A DNA stretch of 64,000 nt from Favolaschia claudopus (GCA_037176885.1 JAWWNJ010000033.1:1178001-1242000), one strand, 5' to 3'. Positions 22,663-34,138 are shown, counted from the first letter of the stretch. Notes: generated from the letters alone by a model not told the origin. Made by a program: numbers and translations.

Positions 22663-23230
22663 CTCCCCCTCAGACCGGCAGACCAAGACCGTTGAATAGG
22701 CGGGATGTACGCGTGGCTTCAAGAGCCTTGGTGAACAAATCCGGATGAAATGGTAGGGCAGAGCGATGTGCTTGGTGCGTGCATGGAACGACTTTACCAT
22801 CGCAAGTGATGATTGATTGTCGACGTGAAGGATTGTAGGGATTTTGAATTCGCCAAATAGCTCCCCCATAAACTGACGAATCCACATTGCCTCCTTCGCC
22901 GCTCGCGTCATCACGATGTACTCCGCCTCTGCCGTCGACAACGCCATACAGCGTAAACGCGTACCCGGACATGGAACGCCAATGCAGGACCTCCGACCCC
23001 CAACTGGAGTCAGAATATCCGACGAGTCCGTCGTCCGTGCCGCACGTCAATGGTAAGATAGCGCACGACGCGTCTGTCAAAACAACGCCAGTTCTGAGTT
23101 TTGCGGAAGGGAGCCTTAGCGGACTGATTTCACACAAAGACAAGTTCGAGTGAAGATTGCCGAATTGATGAGAAATACAACGAAATCTAAGGGGGCGAAG
23201 TGTTGAGGGCGGCGTACAACTAGATTTCAA
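22663..23230 (-). pseudogene. Ty1/copia polyprotein, RNase H end
   Basis: Minus-strand frames read GLVGYSDSSWGSE and SGYAFTLYG (22950-23060), then, after a frame change, MALSTAEAEYIVMT, AAKEAMWIRQFMGELFG, LHVDNQSSLAM and HARTKHIALPYHFIR. This is the conserved C-terminal RNase H block of copia Pol (usual forms VALSTAEAEYIA, DNQSALAI, KHIDIRYHFIR). Frame changes near 22945 and 22750 and loss of the rest of pol (integrase, RT) show a 5'-truncated dead copy joined directly to its 3' LTR. Confidence 0.8.
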
Positions 23231-23568
23231 GTGTCGTCAGTTGATTCTTTGTGGAAGATGGACCTGGGGGACGTACCTGTGGCACGCTCGTCCCTTTGTA
23301 CGCTCTTTTCATCCTCGCAATCTCCCACCAATACCATCCTTTCCGCCGGTCGCTTTCTCCATACCACGTCAATGCAGCGGAAGGTCAAGCGGAGCGACGA
23401 CTCCATAGTCGTCATAATGGATGCAACCGTTCTTCATGTTCTTATACTAAGCACCGTACGGCTGTGGTATATATGCTGCCGCTCACTTAGTTTTGTACAG
23501 CGGCCAATCTGGCCACGGAAAATCCTTGGCTGACAGACCCCCTAAATTCGCAGATTTTAGCTCAGATT

Positions 23569-23703
23569 CAAGGGTGCGCCGGCAATCAAACCGGCGACTA
23601 AGGGCTGGTTAAGCATACCCCCCATCAAGGCCAGACTTTCTTTAGGTCCTTGAGAACGATTGTCTTCTCATCGCCCGGGAAAGTCTGGTTTACGAGACTA
23701 GAG
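23569..23703. repeat. Chimeric junction: hAT-MITE end joined to MULE-type end
   Basis: CAAGGGTGCGCCGGCAATC at 23570 matches the left end of the hAT-type MITE at 21259 for about 45 bp; from 23630 the sequence (CCAGACTTTC...GTTTACGAGACTA) matches the right end of the MULE-type element at 9650-10384, without that element's nested 184-bp MITE. Confidence 0.6.
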
Positions 23704-24328
23704 GTGAGCGATCTTACTGCAATTCCTGAACATACATAATGGCAAACATCAAAATTTTGTGGCGCGTTTCCCTAAAAGGAAATTCAGCCTTTTCTCATTC
23801 CTTCTCTCGTTTATCGGCCCTCTGTGAGCTCCTACGGCCTAATTCCACTCAGAAAGCGGGTTTCAGCTTCATATTCGCGCATCTCGGAGGCATGTCCCGA
23901 ATCAATTTCGGCAATTACGCGGATAATCAAGAGTTTGGTCGTTCGTACATAGAGTATTGTGAATAGTACCAAAAGTAATCATTGAAGCGACATCAATGAG
24001 CCCGAAAAAAGCCTAATGGTATATTTTGAAGTATACACAGCGCTTGGGTGTCCCAGAGAGGCAATGAGAGGAATTCCGTGCCCAAAAAGTGTACTTTGTA
24101 GGCGGCAGTCCCCAAAAGCGGTGGAGAAACTGACCATGTCGAAGCAGTCGGAGTAGATGAGAAACTAGACACGTCGGTAGGCTGAAATTCGGCGGACGAG
24201 CTCATGAGGACTAAGGAGGGCTTCTCCCTCAAGGTTCCCTGCGCTGCGCGCAACATCCAGTCCCCTGCCAGCAGAAGACTATGCGATAGTGAGAGAGCGA
24301 GGAAGGAGGCGGATTTGATTTTCACTAA
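23704..24328. other. No gene recognised
   Basis: Frames of 75-110 codons without known domain. Confidence 0.35.
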
Positions 24329-24330
24329 TA

Positions 24331-24574
24331 CTGTATCGTTTCGACCAAAGGTTCAGGTGACGGGTGACGAGCACCCGTGAACTGAACAATTTTGAAGGTG
24401 GTGACGGTGACATTTGGGTTTTTCGCCCATAAAAAGCGAAAAAATGCCCCAAAAATTCCGGCCCGGCTAGCCGGGCTACCATATCGGGTAATTTGCGGTG
24501 CTGTGAACTGTTTGTTCGGTGAACAATGTTGGTGACGGGTGACACCCCGTGAACCTTTGGTCGAAACGATACAG
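24331..24574. mobile_element. Tc1/mariner-type MITE, 244 bp (family member 2)
   Basis: Inverted ends CTGTATCGTTTCGACCAAAG, flanked by TA (24329-24330, 24575-24576). Inverted-orientation relative of 13967-14159. Contains several GGTGACGGGTGAC phrases near both ends. Confidence 0.85.
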
Positions 24575-24770
24575 TAGCGTCGATGAGTGCGAAATGGTTG
24601 CTTGGGGAGGTGTAAGGAGGTGCGGGAGCCTGGAGGTGCTGGTTTGAGGCAGAGGAAATGCTAGAGTTCGGAATGGCGACGAAGCAAACAAGTTCGGCAG
24701 TTGCTTGAGGCCCTGAGCCGGTATGTATATCGGAATCACATCGAAGGAAGGCGGTAGACGAGCACAAGAG

Positions 24771-26309
24771 CTAGTACAAGTCGAGGAGTTGGCGGCATTC
24801 AGCAGGACCAGGTCCACGCGGCCGGGTGGGAGGACCATTCCCACCCTTGACCTTCAATCCTGCCTCCTCATGCGTGACCCAAGTCGCGGGATCGTCTGCG
24901 ACCAAGAAGTATGGGTACTTAGCTTCCGGATTACGCTCCCATGCATATTGCACTTTTTCTTCGAATATGGGGCATGTACGGTCTCCAGCTCCATGGCCGT
25001 GATACTCCCTCTTTGCGGCTTTGCAGTTGGCGCACGCCAACTGGTCGTCCGAAACCGTGCATGTCTCTGTTCGATGATTAGCCGCACATCGCGCACACAC
25101 CTCAACCGGCGATTTGCACGTCGCGGCGAGATGATCCTGCCCAATTGCTTGACACTTGAGGCACCGCTTTGGTTCTGGTAACATTTTTTCGCCCCGCACT
25201 TTACTACCTTCCATCCAGGCTCCATCCATGAACCGATTGGCTGCGGTGCGGTCCCGGAAGCCGCAAACCACATGAGCAACTTGTTGGCCTTCCTTTCGGC
25301 GCTGGGGTGCCTTGATCCAGGCAGCTTTAACAAGCGAGCCCCGCGGAAGGTTGTTGTCATCTTCGAGTATTTGAAGCGCTCCCGGGCCCTGTGGCTGGAA
25401 GGAAACCGGGACGTAGCGCACTAAAACATTAGCCAGTCTTTCTTTGTAAACAGACGTGCCTCCCAACGCCTCAAGAAAGGCGTTGATATTGGCTTTAACC
25501 CAGTTGACGGCTTCACTGCTGTTCATGTGAAGGAGGACTGCGTCGGCGCGTATTTTTGAAGCACCCAGAAAGCGGGAACCTTGCGGGGGGGCGTCCACAT
25601 TATCCTGTCTCATCAGTACAATCGCTTGTTTGGCTTTCTCAACCAGTTCTTTTTCCGAAAGACCACTCATCCATTGCTGGATGTGTGGTGCCTTTTCGAT
25701 GAGTAACTGCCGCGTACGTGCCTCTGCTCCCGCAAGCGCCATAGCATGCTCATGTGGAAGTTGTCGCGTCACCGCAGCGGCGTAAGAGCGTGGAGCAGCA
25801 GCAGCAGCAGCCGTTGTGGTAGATTGTTGTGCTGTCGGGGTGCCGGCTTCAACATTGCGCTGAACTAAGTTTTTGAGATCGTCGTCTAGACGCGCCGCAG
25901 TTGTTGCAATGTCGGCGGCCTGCTCGTCAACGGTGCGTGTAAGCTGCACGGCCGCTGAGCGGAGGTCCTCCGCCATGCTTTTATGCTGCTCATATAGGTC
26001 ATCATCGTGCTCGTGTGCTTTCACGGCGCTCAGCACCAAGTTAACTTTGTTGGCAATCTCGTCGAGTACATAGTCTGTGCGTCTGTCTTCTAGCACCACG
26101 GCCACAGCGCGTAATGAGTCCGCCGCCACCGTCGCGCCCGTCGGTAGAAAGGCAGCAATGCGAAGAATTACAGCAGAGAGTGCAGCGAAGGTGGACGTAC
26201 ATGAATCCTCCCCCAAATATCCCTTAGCTATAAAGTGCTTGCGAACATCCGTGACTGTCCATTCCGACCAGTCAGTTCCACTAGTCCCAAGGCTGAGAGC
26301 CCTAGCCAC
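24771..26309 (-). CDS. LINE (non-LTR retrotransposon) ORF1, Gag-like
   Basis: 512-codon frame encoding an RNA-binding Gag-like protein of a basidiomycete LINE (Tad1-like by appearance). N-terminal half is helical with an alanine-rich patch; the C-terminal third has a zinc-knuckle array: RCLKCQAIGQDHLAATC, CARCAANHRTETC and CANCKAAKREYHGHGAGDRTC (C-x2-C-x(8-9)-H/C type), ending with the conserved VQYAWERNPEAKYPYF. Known role: chaperone of element RNA in the retrotransposition particle. No ATG opens the frame: the first in-frame upstream stop is soon before it and the listed first codon is GTG, so the start is lost or spliced. ORF2 (endonuclease/RT), which should follow at lower coordinates, is absent. 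Confidence 0.8.
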   Translation of the reverse strand: MARALSLGTSGTDWSEWTVTDVRKHFIAKGYLGEDSCTSTFAALSAVILRIAAFLPTGATVAADSLRAVAVVLEDRRTDYVLDEIANKVNLVLSAVKAHEHDDDLYEQHKSMAEDLRSAAVQLTRTVDEQAADIATTAARLDDDLKNLVQRNVEAGTPTAQQSTTTAAAAAAPRSYAAAVTRQLPHEHAMALAGAEARTRQLLIEKAPHIQQWMSGLSEKELVEKAKQAIVLMRQDNVDAPPQGSRFLGASKIRADAVLLHMNSSEAVNWVKANINAFLEALGGTSVYKERLANVLVRYVPVSFQPQGPGALQILEDDNNLPRGSLVKAAWIKAPQRRKEGQQVAHVVCGFRDRTAANRFMDGAWMEGSKVRGEKMLPEPKRCLKCQAIGQDHLAATCKSPVEVCARCAANHRTETCTVSDDQLACANCKAAKREYHGHGAGDRTCPIFEEKVQYAWERNPEAKYPYFLVADDPATWVTHEEAGLKVKGGNGPPTRPRGPGPAECRQLLDLY

Positions 26310-26359
26310 ATCTTGGCTGCGTCGACGGCGCTCCGCGTCGTCCGTGTTTCATCAGCAAT

Positions 26360-26548
26360 ACCTGGGCCCGCTACGTAGTCCTATGTAGCGCACTGTAGCA
26401 CCTGTAGCAGTTGTAGCAACCGTAGAAAGGCCCCCGTGTTGATAGGCGTGTGTAGAACGGCTAAATTTACGTAGGCCTCCATAGAAACCCTGTAGCGACA
26501 CTGTAGTTTTGCTGTAGCTTCCTGTAGTTTTTGGCCGCCAGACTAAAA
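26360..26548 (-). repeat. CTAC-periodic leader upstream of LINE ORF1
   Basis: On the minus strand CTAC recurs about every 8-15 bp (CTACAGGAAGCTACAGC, CTACAACTGCTACAGG, CTACATAGGACTACG), ending CCAGGTATTGCTGATG just before the ORF1 frame. An A16 tract borders its far side. A related block is at 29094-29255. Confidence 0.6.
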
Positions 26549-27802
26549 AAAAAAAAAAAATTTCCACAGCTCAATTGGGGGCACAGAAGCAATGCGAGAT
26601 AAAGCAAATTATCCATATATAAGTATATATTGCGACTAGCGAGATACAAATACATGGTATTCGACGGGAACGAGAACACTTACTTAGCTGAAGTGGGAAA
26701 TCTGCGAGGCGAAGAGAATTAATAAGTAGGGTGTAAGAACGAGGCTAAGCACTTGCCAGATTCAGTAAAACAACGGCTCCGAGAGCACACGACTTGTACC
26801 GGTAAGACGAGGCAGGCGGAGCCTGCACGGGAATTGGCTGTGGCAGGTTGCGGCAAGGGGAGGATCGCGGCACCTGTGCTGAGCAAACAGAACAAGGGGC
26901 TGGGAATGTACAGTGAATATACAATGAGAATTCAGCAGAGGTGCGACACACCATGGAAGCTTCGAGCCTAACATACGGCGCTCACTGCAAATGTGCGACA
27001 AATTCAGCCGAATCTATGTGAACAAACGAAGCTACGAACCTACCAGAAAGGGCCGTGGAGGCAGATGCGGGATCCATTACCTGGATAGAGGTTTGCAGAC
27101 ATTGAGTAAGGAGAAGGTGAATACAGCGAAGGACTTACCTATTATAGGTGACCTATCCGCCAAGCATATAGACCAACACACGGCAAAGAAACCACTAGAG
27201 GATATGTGAAAAAGATGAGAGGTTAGAAGCGCACCCTGGAGCGTCGTCTAACTCGAACTCGAGAGTGGCGATGTACAGCTAATCCATAGGAAGGACCTGA
27301 AAGCAGAAGTAGTCTAAGAAACCATAGGAAAGATGTTGAATGATAGAGATAGCTACTCTGGAAGGTGACGCCCCCCTCTCTGAACCCCGCCAATGCCAAG
27401 TGTAGGCCGAATTGGTAGACGCGAGCACGTTGATGCCTGAGGACTAGTCGATGCTGAGAAGATACGAGATAGGAGGGAGGTCATGTAGGGCCAAACCAGC
27501 GGGACGGGTGAGCAAGGCGGACGTCGAGTGGGATGGTGGAAGTAGAGGAAGAGAAGGGAGGACAAATATTTGTTCCGAACCAGAGTGACAAAGTCATGTG
27601 CTTGTGACTGTCACTGATTTGCGGACTTGGTAAAATTTCGCGCAAGTCCACGATGCTGCAGTCTCATCAAGCTCATCCATCGCCGTCATGTTTTTCGTTG
27701 ACCTTCCGCCCATCCTCAGCATTGACCGCTCAATATCTGCCGCTACCACCGCTACCGACTCGGACGACACCCGCCGTGACCACTGACTGACGACCCTCCC
27801 CT
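26549..27802. other. No gene recognised
   Basis: Short frames with GT-AG-like signals but no recognisable protein. Confidence 0.35.
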
Positions 27803-28560
27803 TTGTCCCATCCTCGCCCTCGTGCAACGTTCCTCCTCAGCCCGCAACCGCGACACTGTCGGCTTGACAACACCTCCACCCCCCTCTCGAGTCCCGAAAT
27901 CCTCTTCCCTGCGGCCTATCCCACATCCCAATCACGACCACCACTGCAAGCCACGGAAAATTCGCTCTCGGCGCCGAGCGCCGCTTGATGCTTCCTCCTC
28001 CAGCGCTTTTCGACGGACGGTCGCCACAAATCACGCCTGCTGCGCTCGCCGTTCATGTGGGCGGGATGGGAATGCATGCGCCGCTCGCGCCTTTACGCCC
28101 GCGGTGGAACGGTAAGTCTTCCGACACATAACGAAGGTAACTGAAACTTATCTTGTCAACGCAGATACCCCGTCGTGGTCGTCAGTGACTCCGACCTGCC
28201 CCACGAGCCGCTCCCACCCGACGGCTAGACGAGAAATATTTCAGTGCCAGGTAAGCGCACCTAACGCAAACAAATCAAAGCTCACTAACCTGCAATTTGA
28301 CACAGCGGCATCGGCGCCGACCTGCGCCTCTTCAACCCGCTCCAACGCAGCCGCGAACTCCGGGACGCGGCTCAGCGCAGGATACAGTCAACCGCGCGCG
28401 CTGACACCTCCACATACCCGCGCTTCCATCCCACCTCATTCCCTGTTCGTCGAACGTATTCCCCGACAATTCCCGCCATTCCGCCATCGCGGCAGCGTTG
28501 AATTCGTCCCCAGTGACGCTGAGACCCGCCCGTACGCGCGTCATCTCTGCTTTCGGTCAA
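27803..28560 (+). CDS. Proline/serine-rich spliced ORF, uncertain
   Basis: GC-rich, C-ending codons, unlike the AT-richer neighbours. A frame from 27822 runs to VER at 28110, followed by GTAAGTC...AACGCAG (53 bp); removal joins to YPVVVVSDSDLPHEPLPPDG. A further intron GTAAGCG...GACACAG (28251-28305) would lead into a frame reading DLRLFNPLQRSRELRDAAQRR. No known domain. It could be the first exons of a truncated gene. Splice logic supports transcription only weakly. Confidence 0.3.
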
Positions 28561-29093
28561 CGCCGTCCACCTACCCTACCATTGTCCTTGTCCACACCTA
28601 CCACCAGCCCTACCTCCACGACCTTCCTTGCAACTTTAGCTCGTTGATATGATCTCTACTTCTACTATCCGCGATTCGGATACGGTGCCATCGGCGACGT
28701 CTTGCTCCCCCCCGCCTTGTTCTAGTGGCGCCGAGTTTTTCGACTTGTTTCAATGCGAGCGCAGAACTGCGTGTCAGTCCTTTTTGGCTCGAAACCATGA
28801 CACTGAATGCTTACATCGTTAACTCAGACACAAATCCCGCGCCGTCAGCGCTGAATTCATTTGTACACGACCCCGGGACTGCGAGATGTAGTTGGCTTGG
28901 GAACGAGTTGTATGCAAACCACAACCACCTTTGTTATGTAGCTACTTACTTGAAAATGCTTTTTACTGGTTAAAAAGCGCTCGAAATTTACTTACAGTGA
29001 GTAGCTTTGAGCATCATGACGCCACCACACACGGCGGCGGCGGCGGCGCACCGATTGCACGGCCGGGTCGAATAAACAAACGGACGGCAGTCT

Positions 29094-29255
29094 GCCACAT
29101 TCTACGGAGAACTACAGAGAACTACACGGCCACGCAATTTCTACAGAGAACTACATAGAAACCGCGGAGCTACACACGGCTACGTAAATCGGCCTGGATC
29201 TACAGCCACCTACGGCTTCTACCGGCTCCTACGGCAAAAACCAGGGATTGCTGAT
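29094..29255 (+). repeat. CTAC-periodic block, second copy
   Basis: CTAC occurs 14 times in 160 bp (GAGAACTACAGAGAACTACACGG, CTACGTAAATCGGC) and the block ends CCAGGGATTGCTGATG, like the leader of the LINE ORF1 (26360-26548). GGCGGC repeats precede it (29034-29047). Confidence 0.55.
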
Positions 29256-29741
29256 GTTGACTTCCATGGAGCCAATTCATCCCAGGGCTGCGGCGCCGGC
29301 GCCTATTAAGCTGCCGGTTGCCAGCGTCTCCCGTTGCGGGATCGTTTGTCGACGTGCGGCATTTGGATAAGGAGCTGCGGAGTGCGACGTTGAGGATGAG
29401 GGCGTTAAAGAAGCTGAGGCAGGCGTGAGGGGAGAAAACGAGAATAATTGGCATAAAATGAACGAGAATTCGATAGACAAGATTGAGATAGCAAGTAGGG
29501 TATCTTGCATATCGTCTCGTCTTGTGCATAGCCTCGTATATCGTGAGGAAAATAGTGTTACAGCGCGTTGCGACAGGAAAGCAGTCCATACTTTCTATGA
29601 CTCCTTGGACACACAACAAGGAAAGTGGCGGTTAGGGTCGCCAAGATTTGTCTATATCGGCGATGCACCATCGCGACGCTGTGCGAAGGTAAAGCAATTA
29701 TCGAAGGTAGGTAATCACAAGAAACGAATAGCACCAACCTT

Positions 29742-30637
29742 CTACTCGACTCGGCCTGATCTTCTAGCCATGATAAATTCGTCTGCGAGGGCCCAGTAGT
29801 CTTCGCCAGTATCTGCACCTCGCAGCCAGTCTGTGCGATACGATCCATGCTGCTGTACGCAAACGAAACGGTCGTCATCTGCCAGTGGGTGAGTGTCTGC
29901 CGTCGCCGCCCACTTTGGCACTAGAGCTATGATACATAGAAGCGTCTTTTGCTCCCGCATAGTGTCGTCTACCGAGATGTGATTCAAGAAGCTGTTGAGC
30001 GAGATGTGCGTGAGGCGCGACATGAGGGGTAGTATGGAACACAATCCGAGGACATCCCCGTTCCCGTCCGTGTTCATGAATTCGATGTGCGTGAGTTGGG
30101 TAAATACATGAGCGACATCCCAGTCGTCCCTTCTGCGCCAGCGATTGAGAAATTGACGAAGGCCAATTGTAAGACGGCGAAGATGATGGAGAGCCGCAAA
30201 CGTGTCGACGTGAGATGGGGTGTAGTATTCGAATAATTGGTAGACATTGCTACAGGCACCAATGACACGATTTGCATCTTCCTCAGTAAGGTCTTCAATG
30301 AAGAGATATCGCACAGAATGGAATATCTTCGGTGACTTCGTTTCAATGATCGATAGAAGCTTCTTGCTATCGAGCTTCGGAAATTTCGTCGTAGCTGGAG
30401 GTGCTGCCGACGCACTGCAGTAGATAACACGATAAAGCAGAGGCTCGACCCTACCGACAACATGTGAATCAAATTGAAAGACCTGAATGATACAGCACAC
30501 TCTTACCAATTTCTAACCCGGGCTGCCACAAGCATAAGAACAGGAATGAATTTTGGACATGAGGAGGCAACAATTTCGAAGATGATTCTCTCAAGCTCCA
30601 GGGGAAGTCCAGGCTCGTCCCTTGGAGCTTCGACAAC
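29742..30637 (-). CDS. F-box/LRR-like agaricomycete protein
   Basis: Two exons, 30637-30507 and 30450-29742, joined across a 56-bp intron (GTAAGAG...GTCGGTAG). The join gives PGLPLELERIIFEIVASSCP, an F-box-like start (LPxELExxIFE), then RNWVEPLLYRVIYC, and a body with VRYLFIEDLTEEDANRVIGAC, LTHIEFMN and LTHISLNSFL. It ends EDYWALADEFIMARRSG, the typical C-terminus of this large agaricomycete family. F-box proteins act as substrate adaptors of SCF ubiquitin ligases; the role here is unknown. The reading frame is intact from the F-box to the stop; upstream of 30637 an AG acceptor (CACTTCAG) shows at least one more 5' exon that I could not place. Confidence 0.7.
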
Positions 30638-30998
30638 CTGAAGTGACACCATGCAAATAAGTAACACTGAATGTAAGAACTCGGCGCTCGCGGTGGGCGT
30701 AATATATCGCTATTGACCGCTGGGACTGGGGGTGTAGCCGAGAAATAAGAGTCAAGTGTCCGACGCGCAGCAGATGGATGTGACAGTGGGGGCGCAGGGA
30801 GAGGAGCGGATGCGAGCGGCAAAGCTGTGGGCAGGAAAAGCAGCGTGACCCATGCGTGACCGTGACACACACCTTGTCATGAACCATCATCGACACTCAC
30901 TCATGTAGAGTTTAATGTATGGATAACCACCCGTACATACCTACTTGTTTGTCTTCGGTAAACTCGTTGTTCATGTTGTGGACCACGCGAGTATAATA

Positions 30999-31001
<3 letters not shown>

Positions 31002-31046
<45 letters not shown>
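31002..31046. repeat. Homopolymer C45
   Basis: Forty-five consecutive C on the plus strand between ATAATATA and ACACTGG. See also 38974-39039. Confidence 0.95.
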
Positions 31047-31718
31047 ACACTGGCACTGGCAGATTAGTATGAATCCAAGTTCGACAAATGAACAACGCCA
31101 GAGGCTCACTCTCGAAGGATGTAACTCCTGAAGAATCCGAAAATTCTCTTTCTGGCTAGCCATCCGCACGTTTCGTTCAAGCTGGCGGCGGGCGCCGGCA
31201 ACTTCCTTGTGCCCTTGAAGTTGTGGGGCACTACTGGACTTACTTCGAGTCGCTTTAGGAAGTCGCAGTTTTTGAAATTTAAAACGGCGACCTTGTCTCC
31301 ATCTTGGCTGAATGCGTGGTAGCGCACGCCTCACCCACCGAACTCTCGGGCTCTTCGATCCACTTTCCTCTATTGGCTGATTGACAATTCAAAGCTCGTG
31401 GCACGTCCTAGTCACCTATCTATCAGGATCACTCATCCGATGGAAACTTAGCGGCTTTTTTACATGAAAGTAAGGAAATCAGTGTGAAGCTCGTTTGCAC
31501 TTCACGACTCTCGCTTCTCTGCGTCGGGGGAGCGCTTCGCAAACTTGCTCGATTCCACTCAACATGCATAATGCGACTTGCGTGTTACGTTGATTGCCTA
31601 GCGCTCGGTGTGGTAGGATCTGCTTTGCTTGCATTCTTGCCTGTTCTTGCCCGGTATGCGACGCGATCGTGTGTTCGGCGCCAAAGTGAGTTCGCTTCTG
31701 ATTTTGACCACCCTCAAA
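31047..31718. other. No gene recognised
   Basis: A 73-codon minus frame (31106-31327) starting MRYHAFSQDGDKVAVLNFKNC has balanced composition but no domain I know. Confidence 0.35.
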
Positions 31719-32050
31719 CGAGAACGATTCACTCCTGCGGTTTGGCGATTTGACCAACGATTCAAAGCGTCACAGCCGCGGCGATTCTGAAGCGCGATTC
31801 AACCACCATCAAATTGAGAACGATTCACTCTGCGGTTGGCGGTTCGACCAACGATTCAAAGCGCCACAGCCGCGGCAATCCTGAAGCATGATTCAACTTC
31901 AGTTGTTTTGCCTTCCAAGGAGATTGAGCGACACCGATTCAAGTGATTCACCGTACAAATCCGAATCTAGGGTTGGATTCGGCCTTCAAGAATCGTTGTT
32001 CGAATCGGCCCCTTGAATTGCCGTTGGATTGCCCCTCTGAATGAGAATCA
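31719..32050. repeat. GATTCA-rich region with 98-bp tandem duplication
   Basis: GAGAACGATTCACTC...CACAGCCGCGGC at 31719-31801 is repeated at 31817-31892 (unit about 98 bp, a few differences). GATTC/GAATC words continue to about 32050, recalling 2815-2960. Confidence 0.7.
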
Positions 32051-32260
32051 ATACTGACCGCCCTGATGATATCACAATAAAGAAATTGGTGAATTTCGAA
32101 ATAGATTGAATCACCCATTCTACTGCCATGATTACTTCCTCGGTGATTACAGTTCATAGTTCTAGTAGATTGATATAAAAAAATGGTTGTAGGTCCTACT
32201 CCAACGGATTGAAGGAAGCTTTCCCTCCTACTATTGTCCACATACTGCATCCGACCATTA

Positions 32261-32410
32261 CTGTAGTCTTCTGTATGACTGAAACGTAACGCGTAACGGA
32301 GGCCTGTTTCTGCTGACAAATCACCCATATATGGCAAGTCACCTTCCTTAAAAGGGCCGTTTCAGCCTGTAACGGTCCAAAATTGGTTTCAGTCATACAG
32401 AGCGCTACAG
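32261..32410. mobile_element. TA-flanked MITE, 150 bp
   Basis: Imperfect inverted ends CTGTAGTCTTCTGTATGACT and CTGTAGCGCTCTGTATGACT (right end, complement), flanked by TA (32259-32260, 32411-32412). Interior has a GTAACGCGTAACGG/CCGTTTCAGCCTGTAACGG pair. No gene. Confidence 0.8.
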
Positions 32411-32816
32411 TATAATTCTAATACCATCCCGATCTCCGCTCCGGAATCTGGTGCTACTCCACCCAACCTTCACTCGCCCCGCGCACGATATCCGATATCG
32501 CGCACGGCTCGTTTGCTTCACTTGGCTTGGATACTCCAATCGAGCCTGTACCCGAACCGCCTGGGCCGCCACTAAATCAGAGCCTTGCTCTCCCTTCGCA
32601 AGCTCCCAGGCTGGGGAACGGAAGCCTCGCATCTCTACACTTACGCTTCTCCCCTGCTCCCACCACAATTCTGGGCGATACTCTGGCTGAAACTTATGTA
32701 TATTAACCCTCCCACGACACTGGCGACTATTTATTTTGGGCTCTCGTCGTCTCCGAATCGCAGCCTCCTCGAATCTGTCATGGTAAGGTAGGCGACATAC
32801 GCATCCATCGAGTCAT

Positions 32817-33190
32817 GTGTCAGTCCTTCTTGATCTCTTACCTGGCCCCACGAGAACGATCACCTCCCGCTCATCCAACGCCCGCGACGCCACCAAGCCG
32901 TCCATCCTCCCAACGTCCTCTTTGCGATCGACCGTGGAACCTGACAACTCACCGGCCAAGGATACACAGACAACGCCGTCCTCTAAATCCCGGAGCAGCA
33001 GCATCCGGGGTGCAATCAACTCGTCGATAAACTCAGTAACTCATGTCTTTAGCAAATCACCGTCGAAGCCGTCCACCAACTCAAACAACCCACACCAGCC
33101 CGACGACCCCTTCGACCGCCAGACGACCCCGACCCCCGGCCAAAACCGAACCAACGACCACGTGGGCCACGTGCCCACGTTCACGCTTGG
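32817..33190 (+). CDS. Ser/Thr-rich N-terminal ORF fragment
   Basis: A frame rich in Ser, Pro and Thr (ending near FTLGADMEGPG) with host-like GC-ending codons; similarity of style changes abruptly at about 33195 to an AT-rich stretch with AAATTGGG repeats (33225-33295). Probably the 5' exon of a gene cut by a repeat. No domain recognised. Confidence 0.25.
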
Positions 33191-34138
33191 CGCGGATATG
33201 GAAGGCCCCGGGAAGCTTCACCAAGGGGTTGTCCCGAAAATTGGGTTTTCCAGGCCAAAATTTGGCCGTTTCCTTGTCCCAAAATTGGGTTTTTGAGGCC
33301 ACGGGCAGCGAAATTTCCACTTGAACCGGCCAGACAGGTTGGGAGCGGCTTTCTACAATCATGTCGACCACTCAGTTGATCGAATTTCTCGGATTCCGGG
33401 GCAAATTTTGGTTTTTATGCAATTTCTATGACAGATTTTGGCGGAGTCACTTGCGTAACATGTCACCACCGGAGTTTGGCCCAAATAAATCGCGGCTGAT
33501 GTTTGGCCAATAGTGGGTGTATTGGCTGGATATGGGCCGAATATTGGTCACAGATATAAGCCGTCCGATATTCGACCGAAACAACATACATCGGCCGAGT
33601 ATTTGTTTGCCGTTATTCATCACGGACTTGGTGACGGCGTTGGCACCGGCGTGCCAACGCCGTCACACATCTTCACGCCTCGTTACTCTCTACTGTACCA
33701 CCACCTCAATGCATTCTGTTTACATCTCTGTTCCACCAAGCGCCTGATATATAAGTTGAATCCAGGATGAACTCAAATGCAGGTAATTCTCTACTCAGCC
33801 CTTCGCCAGCGCGTCCGTCGGCGGGCTATAGGCAACCTCAATGCCCTCACGGTCTCGACACGATTATCCCGATATTCCGCTCTGCTGCCTCTCTGTAAAT
33901 TCTGCAATCTACAACGCTGGCTCGAGACTACCTGCTGTGTGCCCTCGCCCCTCAAACTCATCTATCTAGATCTCCAACAGTATCTCTTGAACAAGGGCAA
34001 TTTTTCTATGTATTGCAACGTTCTTGAACCCCTCATTTCAGCATCTTGTCCCCCGCCTATGGATGCTACGTAACAACGTCAACGCCGACATCGGGCCACC
34101 TATCACCGCCAACTCTGTTGCTCGACCCTTACCCGTCA
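33191..34138. other. Repeat-like sequence upstream of Tnp2
   Basis: CCCGAAAATTGGG/CCAAAATTGGG words (33225-33295) and GGCC-ATA-TTGG words (33470-33560). A short palindrome GACGGCGTTGGCACCGGCGTGCCAACGCCGTC at 33632-33664 (no more than a hairpin). No gene. Confidence 0.4.

Noticed and set aside
24723..26388. Plus-strand frames opposite LINE ORF1
   Set aside because: Antisense shadows of a real 512-codon frame with zinc knuckles.
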